A stretch of 64,000 bases of DNA from Cellvibrio sp. (GCA_016712405.1 JADJRD010000001.1:744001-808000), one strand, 5' to 3'. Positions 8,514 to 18,036 are shown, counted from the first letter of the stretch. A program made the numbers and translations. The notes: a model not told the origin generated them from the letters alone.

Positions 8514-9581
8514 TTAATTTAATGACCAAGCAGCAGGCTCAATAAAATTGTGACCACCACGCACGACTAAACTGCCACCAACAAAAGCAATATCACTGGC
8601 GCCGTATAACATCATCAACTCACCCATAGTGTCGCCTAATAAAATATCTTTTTGCGCAAACGGCTCACCGGAACTGCGACGAACTGTCGAAAAACTGGTT
8701 GACTGGCAAAGCTGAAAAACGAAATCAAAACGTTCGGGGTGTCGCGGCACTAAGATTAATCGGGCGGATCGACAACAATTATTTTCTTGTGCACGAACCT
8801 TTGCAAACGCATCCAAAATAATTTCATCTTCACCTTGATGAGTACTGGCGGCAATAATTACCAATCTGGTGGGATTAAGATCCCACTCTTGCCTGAGCAG
8901 TTGAACTTTGTTTTGCAAATCTTGATGCAGAGAAATATCAAATTTAATATTACCCGTGACTTCTGCATGAGCGGAATTCAAGCCCAAATCAAAAAACCGC
9001 TTAGCATCTTGATCTTGCTGAATGGCAGCGAAAGATAAATCTTGCAACATAGGTTTTGTTAGTGCAGAAAAACGCGCATAACCTCTTGCCGATTTTTCAG
9101 ACAAGCGTGCATTAATTAAAATTGATGGGATATTATTTTTTTTACAAACGGCCAAGGTATTCGGCCAAAGTTCGGTTTCCATAATAATTAGAATCGCTGG
9201 TTTTACACGACGAATAAAGCGATTCACCGAACCCGGTAAATCATAAGGAGCGTAAGAATGATCAACCGAATTTTTTAAGCTCTTAACCACCTGATCAGAC
9301 CCCGTGGCCGTTGTGGTGGTTATCCACAAATGATATTCAGCTTTTGCTTGCAACTCACGAATTAAAGGCAAAGCACCTAAAAATTCTCCAACAGAAACCG
9401 TATGAATCCATATAATTTTCTTATGGATTTTTGTTTCAATCGTTTGCTTTTGTGGATGAACAAATCCAAATCGTTCCAGCCAACGCTTTGCATAACCTGG
9501 AGCAGCAAATGACCGCCACTGCAAACGCAATAAAACGAAAGGAATGATAAGATAAAAAAACAGGCTGTAGAGATGACGCAT
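8514..9581 (-). pseudogene. waaA: 3-deoxy-D-manno-octulosonic acid (Kdo) transferase WaaA, C-terminally truncated
   Basis: Membrane-anchored GT30 enzyme that adds Kdo to lipid IVA during lipopolysaccharide core synthesis. The 355 visible residues align from the N-terminal anchor (LYSLFFYLIIPFVLLRL) through WIHTVSVGEFLGALPL, MMETELWPN-type MIIMETELWPNTL, and FVGGSLVVRGGHNFIEPAAW. The frame then ends abruptly after three more residues. Homologues are about 425 residues, so roughly 70 residues of the nucleotide-sugar-binding domain are absent. No frame beyond the stop resembles the missing part, so this is a deletion and not a frameshift. WaaA is normally essential, so either another copy exists or the assembly is wrong here. 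Confidence 0.85.
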
Positions 9582-9622
9582 AGAAAAAGAGGGCCTATTG
9601 AACAGGCCGCTAGAATAACAAC

Positions 9623-10558
9623 TTATTCTCTATGCGTAATCCCCTGAACGATACGTTGTGCAGTGACTGCCGGAATTTCACCCACAACCGTGATACGAAA
9701 AAGCTGATTGCTATATTTAAGACCTGTCATCATTGCCAATGTGGCACCTCGCTGAGCAACACCTTCAGGTATTGTGTCAACTGCAGGCTCAATAAATATT
9801 GAGAAAGTAGCAAGCCCATCCGTAAACATCAGCATTTCCAAATTATTTCTAGGCTTACCTTCTCCGGCAAAAGTAAATCCATTCGGCACCCAGGCAAGTT
9901 GCCAATTCTCAGGCTGCTGCTGTGCAACACAATTGGATTTCGGTGGCAATGACTTATGAATAACCGCCCTAGACACCTCACTCATTTGTGTTAAATCCGG
10001 CTTTAAATTCAATGCGGTAAATTGATAGCGCTCCATCACATGGGCTTTTTCATCCACTAACCAGACTTTTAAAATCAATCCCGTTTCATCGTCAATACTG
10101 AAAAAATACGAATAACGAAATGGATCTTTCGGTACAGCCAACAGCACAGTGGCAATTCGACCGGCAATACGTTCTTTGCTGCGCAGTTCAAAATGGTAAT
10201 CCTGCATTTGACTCACAACATCACCAATCGCAGTCATTTTGCCCTGACGAAGTTTGTCGCCAATTGATTCACAATCATGAACAGCACCGCGCCGGGAAAG
10301 CTCTCTCTCAGGCCCATTCAAATGCTGCAAACGATCATAGGTCATATCACCTTCATGCCAATGTATGACACGAAAAGTTTGCAAACTGGGATTGTCTTTG
10401 TGTTGATAAGTAAATATGCCCTCGTAGTTAATTTGCCGAGGCTTTTCAGACATTTTTTTCAGTAAATCAACAATAGCAGGATCAAGACTTACAGCAGGCT
10501 GGGCAAAAGCCGTTGATGAAAAACAAACGGCTATTGCAAGAAGAAACAATTTGGTCAT
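9623..10558 (-). CDS. rseB: Sigma-E regulatory protein RseB/MucB
   Basis: Periplasmic protein of 311 residues that binds the anti-sigma factor RseA and senses mislocalised lipopolysaccharide or lipoprotein intermediates. A signal peptide (about 1-19, ending AFA) is followed by the MucB/RseB lipid-binding domain (INYEGIFTYQH, MTYDRLQHLNGPERELSRRG) and a smaller C-terminal domain (WVPNGFTF onward). It directly follows rseA, 8 bases apart. Unlike Pseudomonas, no mucC or mucD follows; waaA comes next. Confidence 0.93.
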   Translation of the reverse strand: MTKLFLLAIAVCFSSTAFAQPAVSLDPAIVDLLKKMSEKPRQINYEGIFTYQHKDNPSLQTFRVIHWHEGDMTYDRLQHLNGPERELSRRGAVHDCESIGDKLRQGKMTAIGDVVSQMQDYHFELRSKERIAGRIATVLLAVPKDPFRYSYFFSIDDETGLILKVWLVDEKAHVMERYQFTALNLKPDLTQMSEVSRAVIHKSLPPKSNCVAQQQPENWQLAWVPNGFTFAGEGKPRNNLEMLMFTDGLATFSIFIEPAVDTIPEGVAQRGATLAMMTGLKYSNQLFRITVVGEIPAVTAQRIVQGITHRE

Positions 10559-10566
10559 AAAAACGC

Positions 10567-11280
10567 TTATTCATCCTCAGTCAAAATAACGCGAGTAAAT
10601 GGCAACACACCTTGACCTGAGTTTCGCGCAGCATTATCAGAATGCACTTCCATTAACTCATTCACATAAGCACTCACTTCATCAGCATTCACAGGTTGTG
10701 TGGACTGCCTTGGAACAAACACGACTCGACGATTTTGATTAGGACGAGATTCGAAACCGCTTTGCACAGCCACAGTACGCGCCGTTAATTCAGGTGCATT
10801 AATACCTGAAGGTAAATTCACCAAGGGTTGCTCTTGTGTAGCAGAGTTAACTTTTTCATTAGCAGCAACAAAATTACTCGCGACAGACGATTGGGATTGC
10901 ATCTGTTGCACCCCTATAATCACAGCGCATGCCACTGAAGCGGCAACGGCAACTCGGCCGATATTCGCCCACCAATTATTGATCGCGAGAACAGCAGATC
11001 CACCAGAAACTTTTGTTTGATGCCCTTGTATCTGGACAGAATCCATCTTGTCTTCAGATTGAATTGCAGCGCTGATACGCGACGCAAAATCAGCAGGAGC
11101 AATATGAGTGAGATCTTTTTTGAGGGCTGCACGAGCGAGATGGTATCGATTCCAAACAGTTTTCAATTCGGCATCATCGGCCGATGCTTTCAGGATGCGT
11201 TGCAACTCCAACTCCGACACTTGATTGTCCATCAATGCGGAAAGGGTTTCTGCCAAATGAGATTGATTCTGGTCGGTCAT
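10567..11280 (-). CDS. rseA: Anti-sigma-E factor RseA/MucA
   Basis: Single-pass inner-membrane protein of 237 residues that holds sigma-E inactive. The N-terminal sigma-binding domain contains LSALMDNQVSELELQRILK and VWNRYHLARAALK. A transmembrane segment lies at about 110-127 (VAVAASVACAVIIGV). The C-terminal part is periplasmic, where RseB binds and DegS would cut. It is encoded between rpoE and rseB, as expected for the feedback circuit. Confidence 0.94.
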   Translation of the reverse strand: MTDQNQSHLAETLSALMDNQVSELELQRILKASADDAELKTVWNRYHLARAALKKDLTHIAPADFASRISAAIQSEDKMDSVQIQGHQTKVSGGSAVLAINNWWANIGRVAVAASVACAVIIGVQQMQSQSSVASNFVAANEKVNSATQEQPLVNLPSGINAPELTARTVAVQSGFESRPNQNRRVVFVPRQSTQPVNADEVSAYVNELMEVHSDNAARNSGQGVLPFTRVILTEDE

Positions 11281-11359
11281 GCATCTCTCGCTTGTCTGGT
11301 TGAATTACAGTCAGCCTTATGACTGGGTTATAGAGAATTAGTTCACACTTATTTACAAC

Positions 11360-11977
11360 TTAAGCAAAATCGTCCGTTAAAGGTTTGATATGCCGATCAA
11401 TGGCTTCACGCGCCCTGAAAATACGTGATCTAACCGTACCCACAGGGCAATTCATCACTTCAGCTATTTCTTCATAGCTCAAACCATCCATCTCTCTCAA
11501 GGTAATGGCGGTGCGTAAATCCGGCGGCAGATCATTAAATGCCCGCTCGATTTCTCGCTGCAATTCATCGCGCAAAAAATTCCGTTCCGGTGTATTCATT
11601 TCGTGCATGGCATCATTGCCACTGAAAAACTCAGCATCCTCTAATTCCACATCGCTGGAAGGTGGACGGCGATTACGGGCAACCAGATAATTTTTTGCAG
11701 TATTAATCGCTATGCGATAAATCCAGGTATAGAAAGCACTATCGCCACGAAAATTTGGTAAAGCACGATAAGCCTTAATGAAGGCATCTTGCGCAACATC
11801 TTGAGCTTCGGAGGAATCGCGGACAAAGCGATTGACTACCGCCAACACACGATGTTGATATTTAATAACCAGCAAATCGAAAGCTCGTTTATCGCCTTTC
11901 TGCACTCGTTCTACTAATGCGCGATCAATATCAGCTTCCGGTGATGACTCAAAAACAGGCGCTACAGGCGCGGACAT
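11360..11977 (-). CDS. rpoE: RNA polymerase sigma factor RpoE/AlgU
   Basis: ECF sigma factor of 205 residues directing the envelope-stress response. Region 2 is clear (AFDLLVIKYQHRVLAVVNRFV, then DVAQDAFIKAYRALPNF and FYTWIYRIAINTAKNYL), as is region 4 (LPPDLRTAITLREMDGLSYEEIA, VGTVRSRIFRAREAID). I choose the ATG at 11977 with a GGGAG site 8 bases upstream; the frame remains open five codons further to a TTG. It heads rpoE-rseA-rseB and is divergent from nadB, as in E. coli. A sigma-E-like promoter lies upstream. Confidence 0.97.
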   Translation of the reverse strand: MSAPVAPVFESSPEADIDRALVERVQKGDKRAFDLLVIKYQHRVLAVVNRFVRDSSEAQDVAQDAFIKAYRALPNFRGDSAFYTWIYRIAINTAKNYLVARNRRPPSSDVELEDAEFFSGNDAMHEMNTPERNFLRDELQREIERAFNDLPPDLRTAITLREMDGLSYEEIAEVMNCPVGTVRSRIFRAREAIDRHIKPLTDDFA

Positions 11978-12038
11978 GCAGTTAACTCCCAAAGCTCCGA
12001 TAACGGCTGGAGCCAGGCCACTTTATAAAGACTGATCC

Positions 12039-12065
12039 AAAGACTGGCTCTCTGTAAAAAAGTTC
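12039..12065 (-). promoter_or_regulatory. Sigma-E (AlgU)-type promoter of rpoE
   Basis: On the minus strand GAACTT is followed after 16 bases by TCTTT, close to the known AlgU/sigma-E consensus of GAACTT, 16-17 bases, TCTGA. It lies about 60 bases ahead of the rpoE ATG, the usual position for autoregulation. Supported by motif and position only. Confidence 0.6.
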
Positions 12066-12165
12066 AATGAGAGCTGCAACGGAGAGGGACGATAGTAGAA
12101 ATCATTCGTTTATGCCACGGGTTTTTATATACTGCCCTTACTTTATCCTTCATTAGGAATTTTCG

Positions 12166-13794
12166 ATGACTCTTCACCACCCCTACGATGTTTTGGTGAT
12201 AGGTTCCGGCGCCGCCGGATTAACACTTGCCTTGTCTTTAGCCAAACACGCACGTGTAGCCGTATTGAGCAAAAACAAACTGACTGAAGGTTCAACCTGG
12301 CATGCCCAAGGAGGAATTGCTGCAGTATTGGATGATCAAGATTCCATTGATGCCCATGTCGCCGACACACTGATTGCGGGTGCCGGGCTTTGTCATGAAG
12401 ATGCCGTTCGCTTCACGGTTGAACGCAGTAAATCAGCCATTCAATGGTTGATTGATCAAGGTGTGAACTTCACCAAAGAACAAGACAGCAGCGATTATCA
12501 TCTCACCAAAGAAGGCGGCCATAGCCACCGACGAATAATTCACAGCGCCGATGCTACCGGACAAGCCGTTCATTCAACTTTAATCGAACAAGTTCAACAG
12601 CAAAAAAATATTGATTTATTTGAACACCACATAGCCGTGAATTTAATTTCACAAGCGGATGTCGATTCATCACGCCTGCGTTGCACAGGTGCTTACGTTC
12701 TGGATACCAAGCAAGATAAAGTGAATGTGTTTCAAGCCAAAGTGGTTGTACTGGCAACGGGTGGCGCGAGCAAAGTCTATTTGTACAGCAGTAACCCCGA
12801 CAGTGCGAGCGGCGATGGAATTGCTATGGCATGGCGTGCCGGTTGTCGCATTGCCAATATGGAATTTAATCAATTTCATCCAACCTGTTTATATCATCCT
12901 AATGCCAAAAACTTTTTAATCACTGAAGCCTTACGCGGTGAAGGTGCCTATTTGCGATTGCCGAATGGTGAACGCTTTATGACACGCTTTGATGAACGCG
13001 CCGAATTAGCACCACGCGATATTGTGGCACGTGCAATCGACCATGAAATAAAACGTTTAGGTTGTGACTGTTTGTATTTGGATATCAGCCACAAAAGCGA
13101 AGAATTTATCAGCGAACATTTTCCGACTGTTAACGCACGCTGTTTGGAATTTGGTATCGACATTACCAAACAACCTATTCCGGTTGTTCCCGCTGCGCAC
13201 TACACCTGCGGTGGCGTACTCGTCGATAAAAAAGGTCATACGGATTTATTAAATCTCTACGCAATTGGCGAAACATCTTTCACCGGATTACACGGTGCCA
13301 ATCGTATGGCGAGCAACTCATTGCTCGAATGCATTGTCTACGCACAATCTGCCGCAGAAAATATTTTGTCGAAATTACCCAGTATTAATTCTCCCGATAT
13401 TTCTCCCGCTTGGGATGCCTCACGCGTTCGCAATTCCGATGAAGATGTGGTGATCTCACACAACTGGGACGAACTTCGTCGTTTCATGTGGGACTACGTT
13501 GGCATTGTTCGCACCCACAAACGTTTGGAACGCGCCACACACCGCATTAAATTATTGCAAAAAGAAATTGCCGAGTACTACAGCAACTACAAAGTCAGCA
13601 GCGATTTAATTGAATTACGTAACTTAGCCACTGTTGCAGAACTCATTATTCGCTCTGCACATGAAAGAAAAGAAAGTCGCGGCTTGCATTATTCGTTGGA
13701 TTATCCGAATAAATCACCTGTTGCTCGCGACACAGTATTAGTGCCCACCAATTATGCGGCACAGGATGTGATTGTGAGTAAGGGGCGAGATTAA
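12166..13794 (+). CDS. nadB: L-aspartate oxidase NadB
   Basis: FAD-dependent enzyme of 542 residues that oxidises L-aspartate to iminoaspartate, the first step of de novo NAD synthesis. The N-terminal dinucleotide-binding motif VIGSGAAGLTLALSLA is at about 11-26; GSTWHAQGGIAAV and the substrate-loop segment HTHFHPTC-like NQFHPTCLYHP follow, then GLHGANRMASNSLLECIVY and the C-terminal helical domain. The ATG at 12166 has an AGGAA site. It is divergent from rpoE, the standard gammaproteobacterial arrangement. Confidence 0.96.
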   Translation: MTLHHPYDVLVIGSGAAGLTLALSLAKHARVAVLSKNKLTEGSTWHAQGGIAAVLDDQDSIDAHVADTLIAGAGLCHEDAVRFTVERSKSAIQWLIDQGVNFTKEQDSSDYHLTKEGGHSHRRIIHSADATGQAVHSTLIEQVQQQKNIDLFEHHIAVNLISQADVDSSRLRCTGAYVLDTKQDKVNVFQAKVVVLATGGASKVYLYSSNPDSASGDGIAMAWRAGCRIANMEFNQFHPTCLYHPNAKNFLITEALRGEGAYLRLPNGERFMTRFDERAELAPRDIVARAIDHEIKRLGCDCLYLDISHKSEEFISEHFPTVNARCLEFGIDITKQPIPVVPAAHYTCGGVLVDKKGHTDLLNLYAIGETSFTGLHGANRMASNSLLECIVYAQSAAENILSKLPSINSPDISPAWDASRVRNSDEDVVISHNWDELRRFMWDYVGIVRTHKRLERATHRIKLLQKEIAEYYSNYKVSSDLIELRNLATVAELIIRSAHERKESRGLHYSLDYPNKSPVARDTVLVPTNYAAQDVIVSKGRD

Positions 13795-13796
13795 AT

Positions 13797-14723
13797 CTAC
13801 GGACTCAAAATCGGCGGCAACTCCGAAACAATGTCTTGAGTCGACACTTTGGTGCGAGCTTTTTCACTCAAGTTTTGAATGTTGTCGATGACATCTTTTG
13901 CCAGCCAACTCACTGATGGATCAGGATGACTAACAAGATCCTGCACTAAATGTACGTGGCTTTCGTTACCTGTAGCACGCAATGCCAAAAGCGCATCCAG
14001 TTTTACACTGACGTTTTTATCTTGTAGCAATGGTGCAATTTTATCGGCAGCACCAGCGTAATGAGTTTTTGCCAAGGCAACCAAGGTTTTTTGGCGAGTT
14101 TCAGGATTATCGCTAGCTAAACCGGTTTGTGATTCCACGATTTGTTTTTCAAGCAAACTATTATCACCGCGCATCGATAACACCTGAGCAGTAATGCGCT
14201 TGAGATCAGGATCGCTTTGTTTTTGGTACACAGCTTCAAGTTCAAAATCAGGCAAACTATCACGATTGTCAGCCATGTCCACTACTGCTTTTGACACAAT
14301 AGCAATATTGTCTTTACCGGGATTCGCGGATAAAAAATCATTAATTCTTTCAGAAAAGGTGCGCGGATTAAAATCATTACGAGTCGCTAAATCTTTTAAT
14401 AATTGCTGTGTATCACGCTTGGCATCCACAGATGTATCCACTTGGGATTGCTCTATTGTTTGTTGATGTCCAGGTTGAGCGTTCGTTTCACCACTCGCAG
14501 TCAAAATATTCGATCCATTGTTTTCTGTCTTTATACCTGCTTTTAATAAAGTCTCATCTTTTTGAGCCAGCAAAATTTCTAACTCCAACACTCTATTTTC
14601 CAGCGCAGCGATTTGGCCATAATCTGCTTCATAATCTTCGGTTAAATAGATAATTCCATAAGTAATAACAGCGCCAGTGAATGCCGCCAATAAAAACTGT
14701 TTTGTAGAATTGCTGATAGTCAT
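13797..14723 (-). CDS. Membrane-anchored HEAT-repeat protein, unknown function
   Basis: A 308-residue protein with one N-terminal membrane segment (about 10-26, FLLAAFTGAVITYGIIYL), a short coiled coil (about 36-60, ALENRVLELEILLAQKDE), a low-complexity linker, and a C-terminal alpha-helical half with HEAT-like repeats (NPETRQKTLVALAKTHY; KNVSVKLDALLALRATG; PDPSVSWLAKDVIDNI). Such repeats usually mediate protein contacts. It converges on nadB with only 2 bases between the stops. I assign no specific role. Confidence 0.7.
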   Translation of the reverse strand: MTISNSTKQFLLAAFTGAVITYGIIYLTEDYEADYGQIAALENRVLELEILLAQKDETLLKAGIKTENNGSNILTASGETNAQPGHQQTIEQSQVDTSVDAKRDTQQLLKDLATRNDFNPRTFSERINDFLSANPGKDNIAIVSKAVVDMADNRDSLPDFELEAVYQKQSDPDLKRITAQVLSMRGDNSLLEKQIVESQTGLASDNPETRQKTLVALAKTHYAGAADKIAPLLQDKNVSVKLDALLALRATGNESHVHLVQDLVSHPDPSVSWLAKDVIDNIQNLSEKARTKVSTQDIVSELPPILSP

Positions 14724-14772
14724 TTTTTCTCTCTGGATTTTTTGATTTTTTATTGATTAAAATCGATCCGAT

Positions 14773-14801
14773 AAAAAAGGGGCAGTTGCCTGCCCCTTTT
14801 T
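14773..14801 (-). terminator. Intrinsic terminator after the xylanase gene
   Basis: AAAAAGGGGCA and TGCCCCTTTTT form a near-perfect stem around a short loop. The symmetry gives a T-run on both strands, but on the minus strand it sits about 40 bases after the xylanase stop and ahead of the HEAT-repeat gene, so it most likely ends the xylanase transcript. Confidence 0.8.
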
Positions 14802-14837
14802 CGTCACGAGATCCAACTCAATTTGTTGGTTAATTTA

Positions 14838-15920
14838 TTAAATATCGCCGTAACCAATAGCGCCATTACAGTGCATCCACTCGCTTCTGCCGCTGCCGCC
14901 ACCACAAGCACCGTTTTGATATACACCAGTATTGTAGGTTTGGTTTTCCGATTGACGAACTGAACCGTTTACGCTGATGTAATCCACTTGCACATCACGG
15001 TTGCCGGAATCATTGGCATACTGAACCAATGAACCACCAGCGGCACTGGTTGATACGGTGTAGTTCGCCATGCTGGTAGTCAAATTCCAAGTGGCGACTG
15101 TAGTGTTTCCTATTTTAAGAGAAATAGTTTCACCACCTGCGGTACCTCGTGCACGAACCACAATAGTTTTACCACCGCCAGAACCAGAAGAAGAGGAAGA
15201 TGAAGATGAAGATGAGCTTCCGCCACCACCACTGCTACCAGTACCCACAGTAATATCTGAACTACCTTGACTTTGATAACCTTCAGTCGCCAATACTTGA
15301 TAGTTATGGCTACCCAAATTCAAACCTTTACTCGCCCAGAAATTAGCGTGGTTTTGAAAGGTAATAGTGCCAGAGATATTACCAAAGCCTTTCTTCGGAT
15401 TTCTCACACTAAAATATTGATAAAAGGTTTGGTTACCATCAATCGAAGGTTGGTTTTGACGCAAACAACGACGAACATTATAAGTCGCACCATCACTGGT
15501 GAAACTACCGTAGTCAGTACCACCTGAACAACTGGCTGGGTTATATGAACCGTAGCTTTCAATTACGTAGTATTCAACCAAAGGACTTCTGGTCCAACCA
15601 TAAAAAGCCAAATAGGTATTTTGACTGTTACTACCACCATAGTTGCCAGAGTAGCTAACGACTCTTGAGCTACTGCCTGGGTTCCAGCCTTTTCCACCCA
15701 CCCAGTTGTTAGTATTATTTGTCCATTGAGAGGTGTAACGACCACCAGACTGCAAAGTCATCGAGGCACTGCCTGAGTCTTTCCAGAAAGTGTAATAGAA
15801 GCCGTTATTGGTTCCAGTTGAGTTAGACGTTAGAGTTTGTGCACTGACTGCTGTGGCGCCTAAGGCAAAAGTACAGATGAGCGTGTTGATGAGACTTTTG
15901 CCAATTTTTCTTAGTTTCAT
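14838..15920 (-). CDS. Secreted endo-1,4-beta-xylanase, GH11 plus CBM60-like module
   Basis: Extracellular xylanase of 360 residues. A signal peptide (1-27, ending AVSA) precedes a GH11 domain (about 30-225) with the nucleophile in PLVEYYVIE (E116) and the acid/base in ATEGYQS (E213). A Gly/Ser-rich linker with a run of 11 serines leads to a C-terminal module of about 110 residues starting KTIVVRARGTAGGE, resembling CBM60/CBM36-type xylan-binding domains; its four cysteine-containing end is typical. I start at the ATG at 15920, not at the open frame 27 codons upstream. The polyserine linker is a Cellvibrio hallmark. It is divergent from a CE15 esterase. Confidence 0.93.
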   Translation of the reverse strand: MKLRKIGKSLINTLICTFALGATAVSAQTLTSNSTGTNNGFYYTFWKDSGSASMTLQSGGRYTSQWTNNTNNWVGGKGWNPGSSSRVVSYSGNYGGSNSQNTYLAFYGWTRSPLVEYYVIESYGSYNPASCSGGTDYGSFTSDGATYNVRRCLRQNQPSIDGNQTFYQYFSVRNPKKGFGNISGTITFQNHANFWASKGLNLGSHNYQVLATEGYQSQGSSDITVGTGSSGGGGSSSSSSSSSSSGSGGGKTIVVRARGTAGGETISLKIGNTTVATWNLTTSMANYTVSTSAAGGSLVQYANDSGNRDVQVDYISVNGSVRQSENQTYNTGVYQNGACGGGSGRSEWMHCNGAIGYGDI

Positions 15921-16234
15921 TATTGATTCTCTCTTATGATAATCCTCACCACCGATACAACCAAGGCTGAAGGATTTGTTGGAATTACCCTGCTTTTCCA
16001 AACACAGGATGCTGTATCAACTGGTTGTCTTTTGATACATCTTTGACTAGTCGACGACTCATTTATATTAATCGATCAAGATATTGTCAAATTAACTATA
16101 ATTACGGATATATCAAGTGTTGCTTTTACTCAAACTTGTTACCTTTTGACATGTAACAACGAAAGAAACCGGTAACACTTTACCGACAACGCTGTCATTT
16201 GAATCTTCATTTTTTTCATCAAAAAGGCAATTTT
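15921..16234. promoter_or_regulatory. Divergent regulatory region of xylanase and glucuronoyl esterase with inverted repeats
   Basis: Non-coding interval of about 310 bases. It holds CGGTAA-CACT-TTACCG (16170-16185), a 6-bp-arm palindrome with LacI-operator-like spacing, and TTGTTAC with GTAACAA (16136-16159, 10-base spacer). The TGTAACAA motif occurs again at about 16292 and 16311 inside the start of the esterase gene. These are good candidates for a shared operator, but the regulator is not in the window. Confidence 0.5.
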
Positions 16235-17491
16235 ATGAGACGCGCATCACAATTTATCCTGATATTTTTATTTTTACTGTCAATATTTTCATGTAACAAT
16301 GTTACAAAAAATGTAACAACGCTTCCCAAAATCACCTTTTCTGAAGATCCATCTAACGCCATTTGCAGCAAACAAAACCTCACTCAATACAGCGACCTCA
16401 TTTCCATCCATACCCTACCCAACCCCTTTTTGAACCAAGAGGGGAACCTACTAATCAAGAAATCAGATTGGCTATGTCGCAAGCAAGAGATAGGGTATCA
16501 AGCTCAAGAATTTTCGTTGGGCATCAAACCACCCAAACCCCAATCTGTTCGCAGTGAACTAAAGGGTAATCAACTCAGAGTCATTATCGAACACCAAGGA
16601 AAAACCACAGAATTCACAGCGGAAATTAGTTGGCCTAAAACCGGCCAAGAGCCCTACCCTGCCATTATCGGAATTGGAGGTTCATGGATTAACAATGAAG
16701 AATTACTCAATCAAGGCATAGCCATTATTAAATTCCCGAACAATGAGATTGCCGAACAACTCAATAGCAGCTCTCGAGGTAAAGGAAAATTTTTTGATCT
16801 TTACGGGCAGGATCATTCAGCAGGGGCATTGATAGCCTGGGCTTGGGGCGTTAGTCGATTAATTGATGGAATTGAGCTATCGGCAAAAGATCAGATCAAC
16901 CCTCAACGTTTGGGTGTGACAGGTTGCTCACGTAATGGCAAAGGTGCTTTAGTTGCTGGAGCTTTCGATCAACGTATTCGTTTGACCATTCCACAAGAAT
17001 CAGGCTCTGGCGGCTCAACCACTTGGCGAGTATCAGAAATGCAATTAGCTCGAGGCCAAAACGTCCAAACCTTACGACAAATAGTCCAGGAAAATGTTTG
17101 GTTTAGAGATAGCTTTAAAGAATTCAGCGAATCAGCCAATAAACTGCCATTTGATCAACATTTAATACTTGGAATGGTTGCTCCACGCGCATTATTGTTG
17201 ACTGAAAATACCTCCATGGAATGGTTAGGCAATGAAAGCACTTATGTTTCCGCTTTGGCGGCCAAGACGATTTGGCAAGCACTGAATGTTACGAATAGTT
17301 TTGGATTTTCACAGCAAGGCGGACACAACCATTGTCAATTGCCCGCTGCACAAGCGGTTGAAGTTAACGCATTTGTGCAAAAATTTTTATTGGATAAGAA
17401 TGAAGTCTCAACACAAATTTTCCGCACTGACGGCAATTTCAACACTGACGTCAATCGCTGGATAAATTGGCAAACACCCAAACTAAAATAA
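16235..17491 (+). CDS. CE15 glucuronoyl esterase, probable lipoprotein
   Basis: A 418-residue alpha/beta hydrolase of carbohydrate esterase family 15, which cleaves ester bonds between glucuronoxylan and lignin alcohols. The signature GCSRNGKG holds the nucleophile Ser (about 232); PQESGSGGSTTWRV and the late GGHNHCQLP histidine motif complete the active site. The N-terminus is a lipoprotein-type signal (FLLSIFSC). The ATG at 16235 is preferred over a TTG at 16199. Head-to-head with the GH11 xylanase, it forms a small xylan-deconstruction locus. A serine-rich linker, common in this genus, is absent. Confidence 0.9.
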   Translation: MRRASQFILIFLFLLSIFSCNNVTKNVTTLPKITFSEDPSNAICSKQNLTQYSDLISIHTLPNPFLNQEGNLLIKKSDWLCRKQEIGYQAQEFSLGIKPPKPQSVRSELKGNQLRVIIEHQGKTTEFTAEISWPKTGQEPYPAIIGIGGSWINNEELLNQGIAIIKFPNNEIAEQLNSSSRGKGKFFDLYGQDHSAGALIAWAWGVSRLIDGIELSAKDQINPQRLGVTGCSRNGKGALVAGAFDQRIRLTIPQESGSGGSTTWRVSEMQLARGQNVQTLRQIVQENVWFRDSFKEFSESANKLPFDQHLILGMVAPRALLLTENTSMEWLGNESTYVSALAAKTIWQALNVTNSFGFSQQGGHNHCQLPAAQAVEVNAFVQKFLLDKNEVSTQIFRTDGNFNTDVNRWINWQTPKLK

Positions 17492-17526
17492 GTGGTGCAA
17501 ACGCAAGGATGCGTTGTGCTAAAACG

Positions 17527-18036
17527 TTAACCACATTCTGAATGAATCCATCGACGTAAGATTGAATTCTCCTCTGCGCTGATCGAATCCCGCAAAATAA
17601 CTAGTCTAATCACAGAGCGAGATTCCGCTGAATAGAGAGGTATTATTAAAATCCATTGCCAACAAAGAATCTCAGCGTTTAATTCACAGTAATATTTTCT
17701 ATTCTCTATTTCAAGAATCCAAATTCCATGCTTAACACTGATCTGACGAACGTTATCGGATTGCTTTTTTCGACTATGCCACCAGCAAATCGGCCCATTT
17801 ATACTGAGCCATAAAATCAACAACAAAGTTGGCGAAGAAAGTGGATGCCCATAAATAACATAAGGTGTTATTGCTAAAAAACCGACATTAACAAAACAAA
17901 GAACGAGAATAAGCTGCAAGCGCCTCCATAAAACAGAGGGGCTTATTCTTATTGAAGGCAAATCCCGTGGAAATGAAATATCAGGCGGAATTGTTTTATC
18001 AGAATGACGAGTTGGGCTGTAATCCTGTGTTAGCAC
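17527..18036 (-). CDS. ygfX: YgfX/CptA family membrane protein
   Basis: A protein of about 169 residues with two membrane spans (about 47-66 and 73-90), a WHSRKKQ basic loop and a C-terminal soluble part ending ILRRWIHSECG, the layout of YgfX. In E. coli, YgfX has been described as the toxin of a proposed type IV toxin-antitoxin pair with its neighbour SdhE (CptB), although that role is debated. It overlaps the 3' end of sdhE by about 38 bases and probably starts at the GTG at 18036. Sequence similarity is loose, so the call rests on topology and context. Confidence 0.65.
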   Translation of the reverse strand: MLTQDYSPTRHSDKTIPPDISFPRDLPSIRISPSVLWRRLQLILVLCFVNVGFLAITPYVIYGHPLSSPTLLLILWLSINGPICWWHSRKKQSDNVRQISVKHGIWILEIENRKYYCELNAEILCWQWILIIPLYSAESRSVIRLVILRDSISAEENSILRRWIHSECG

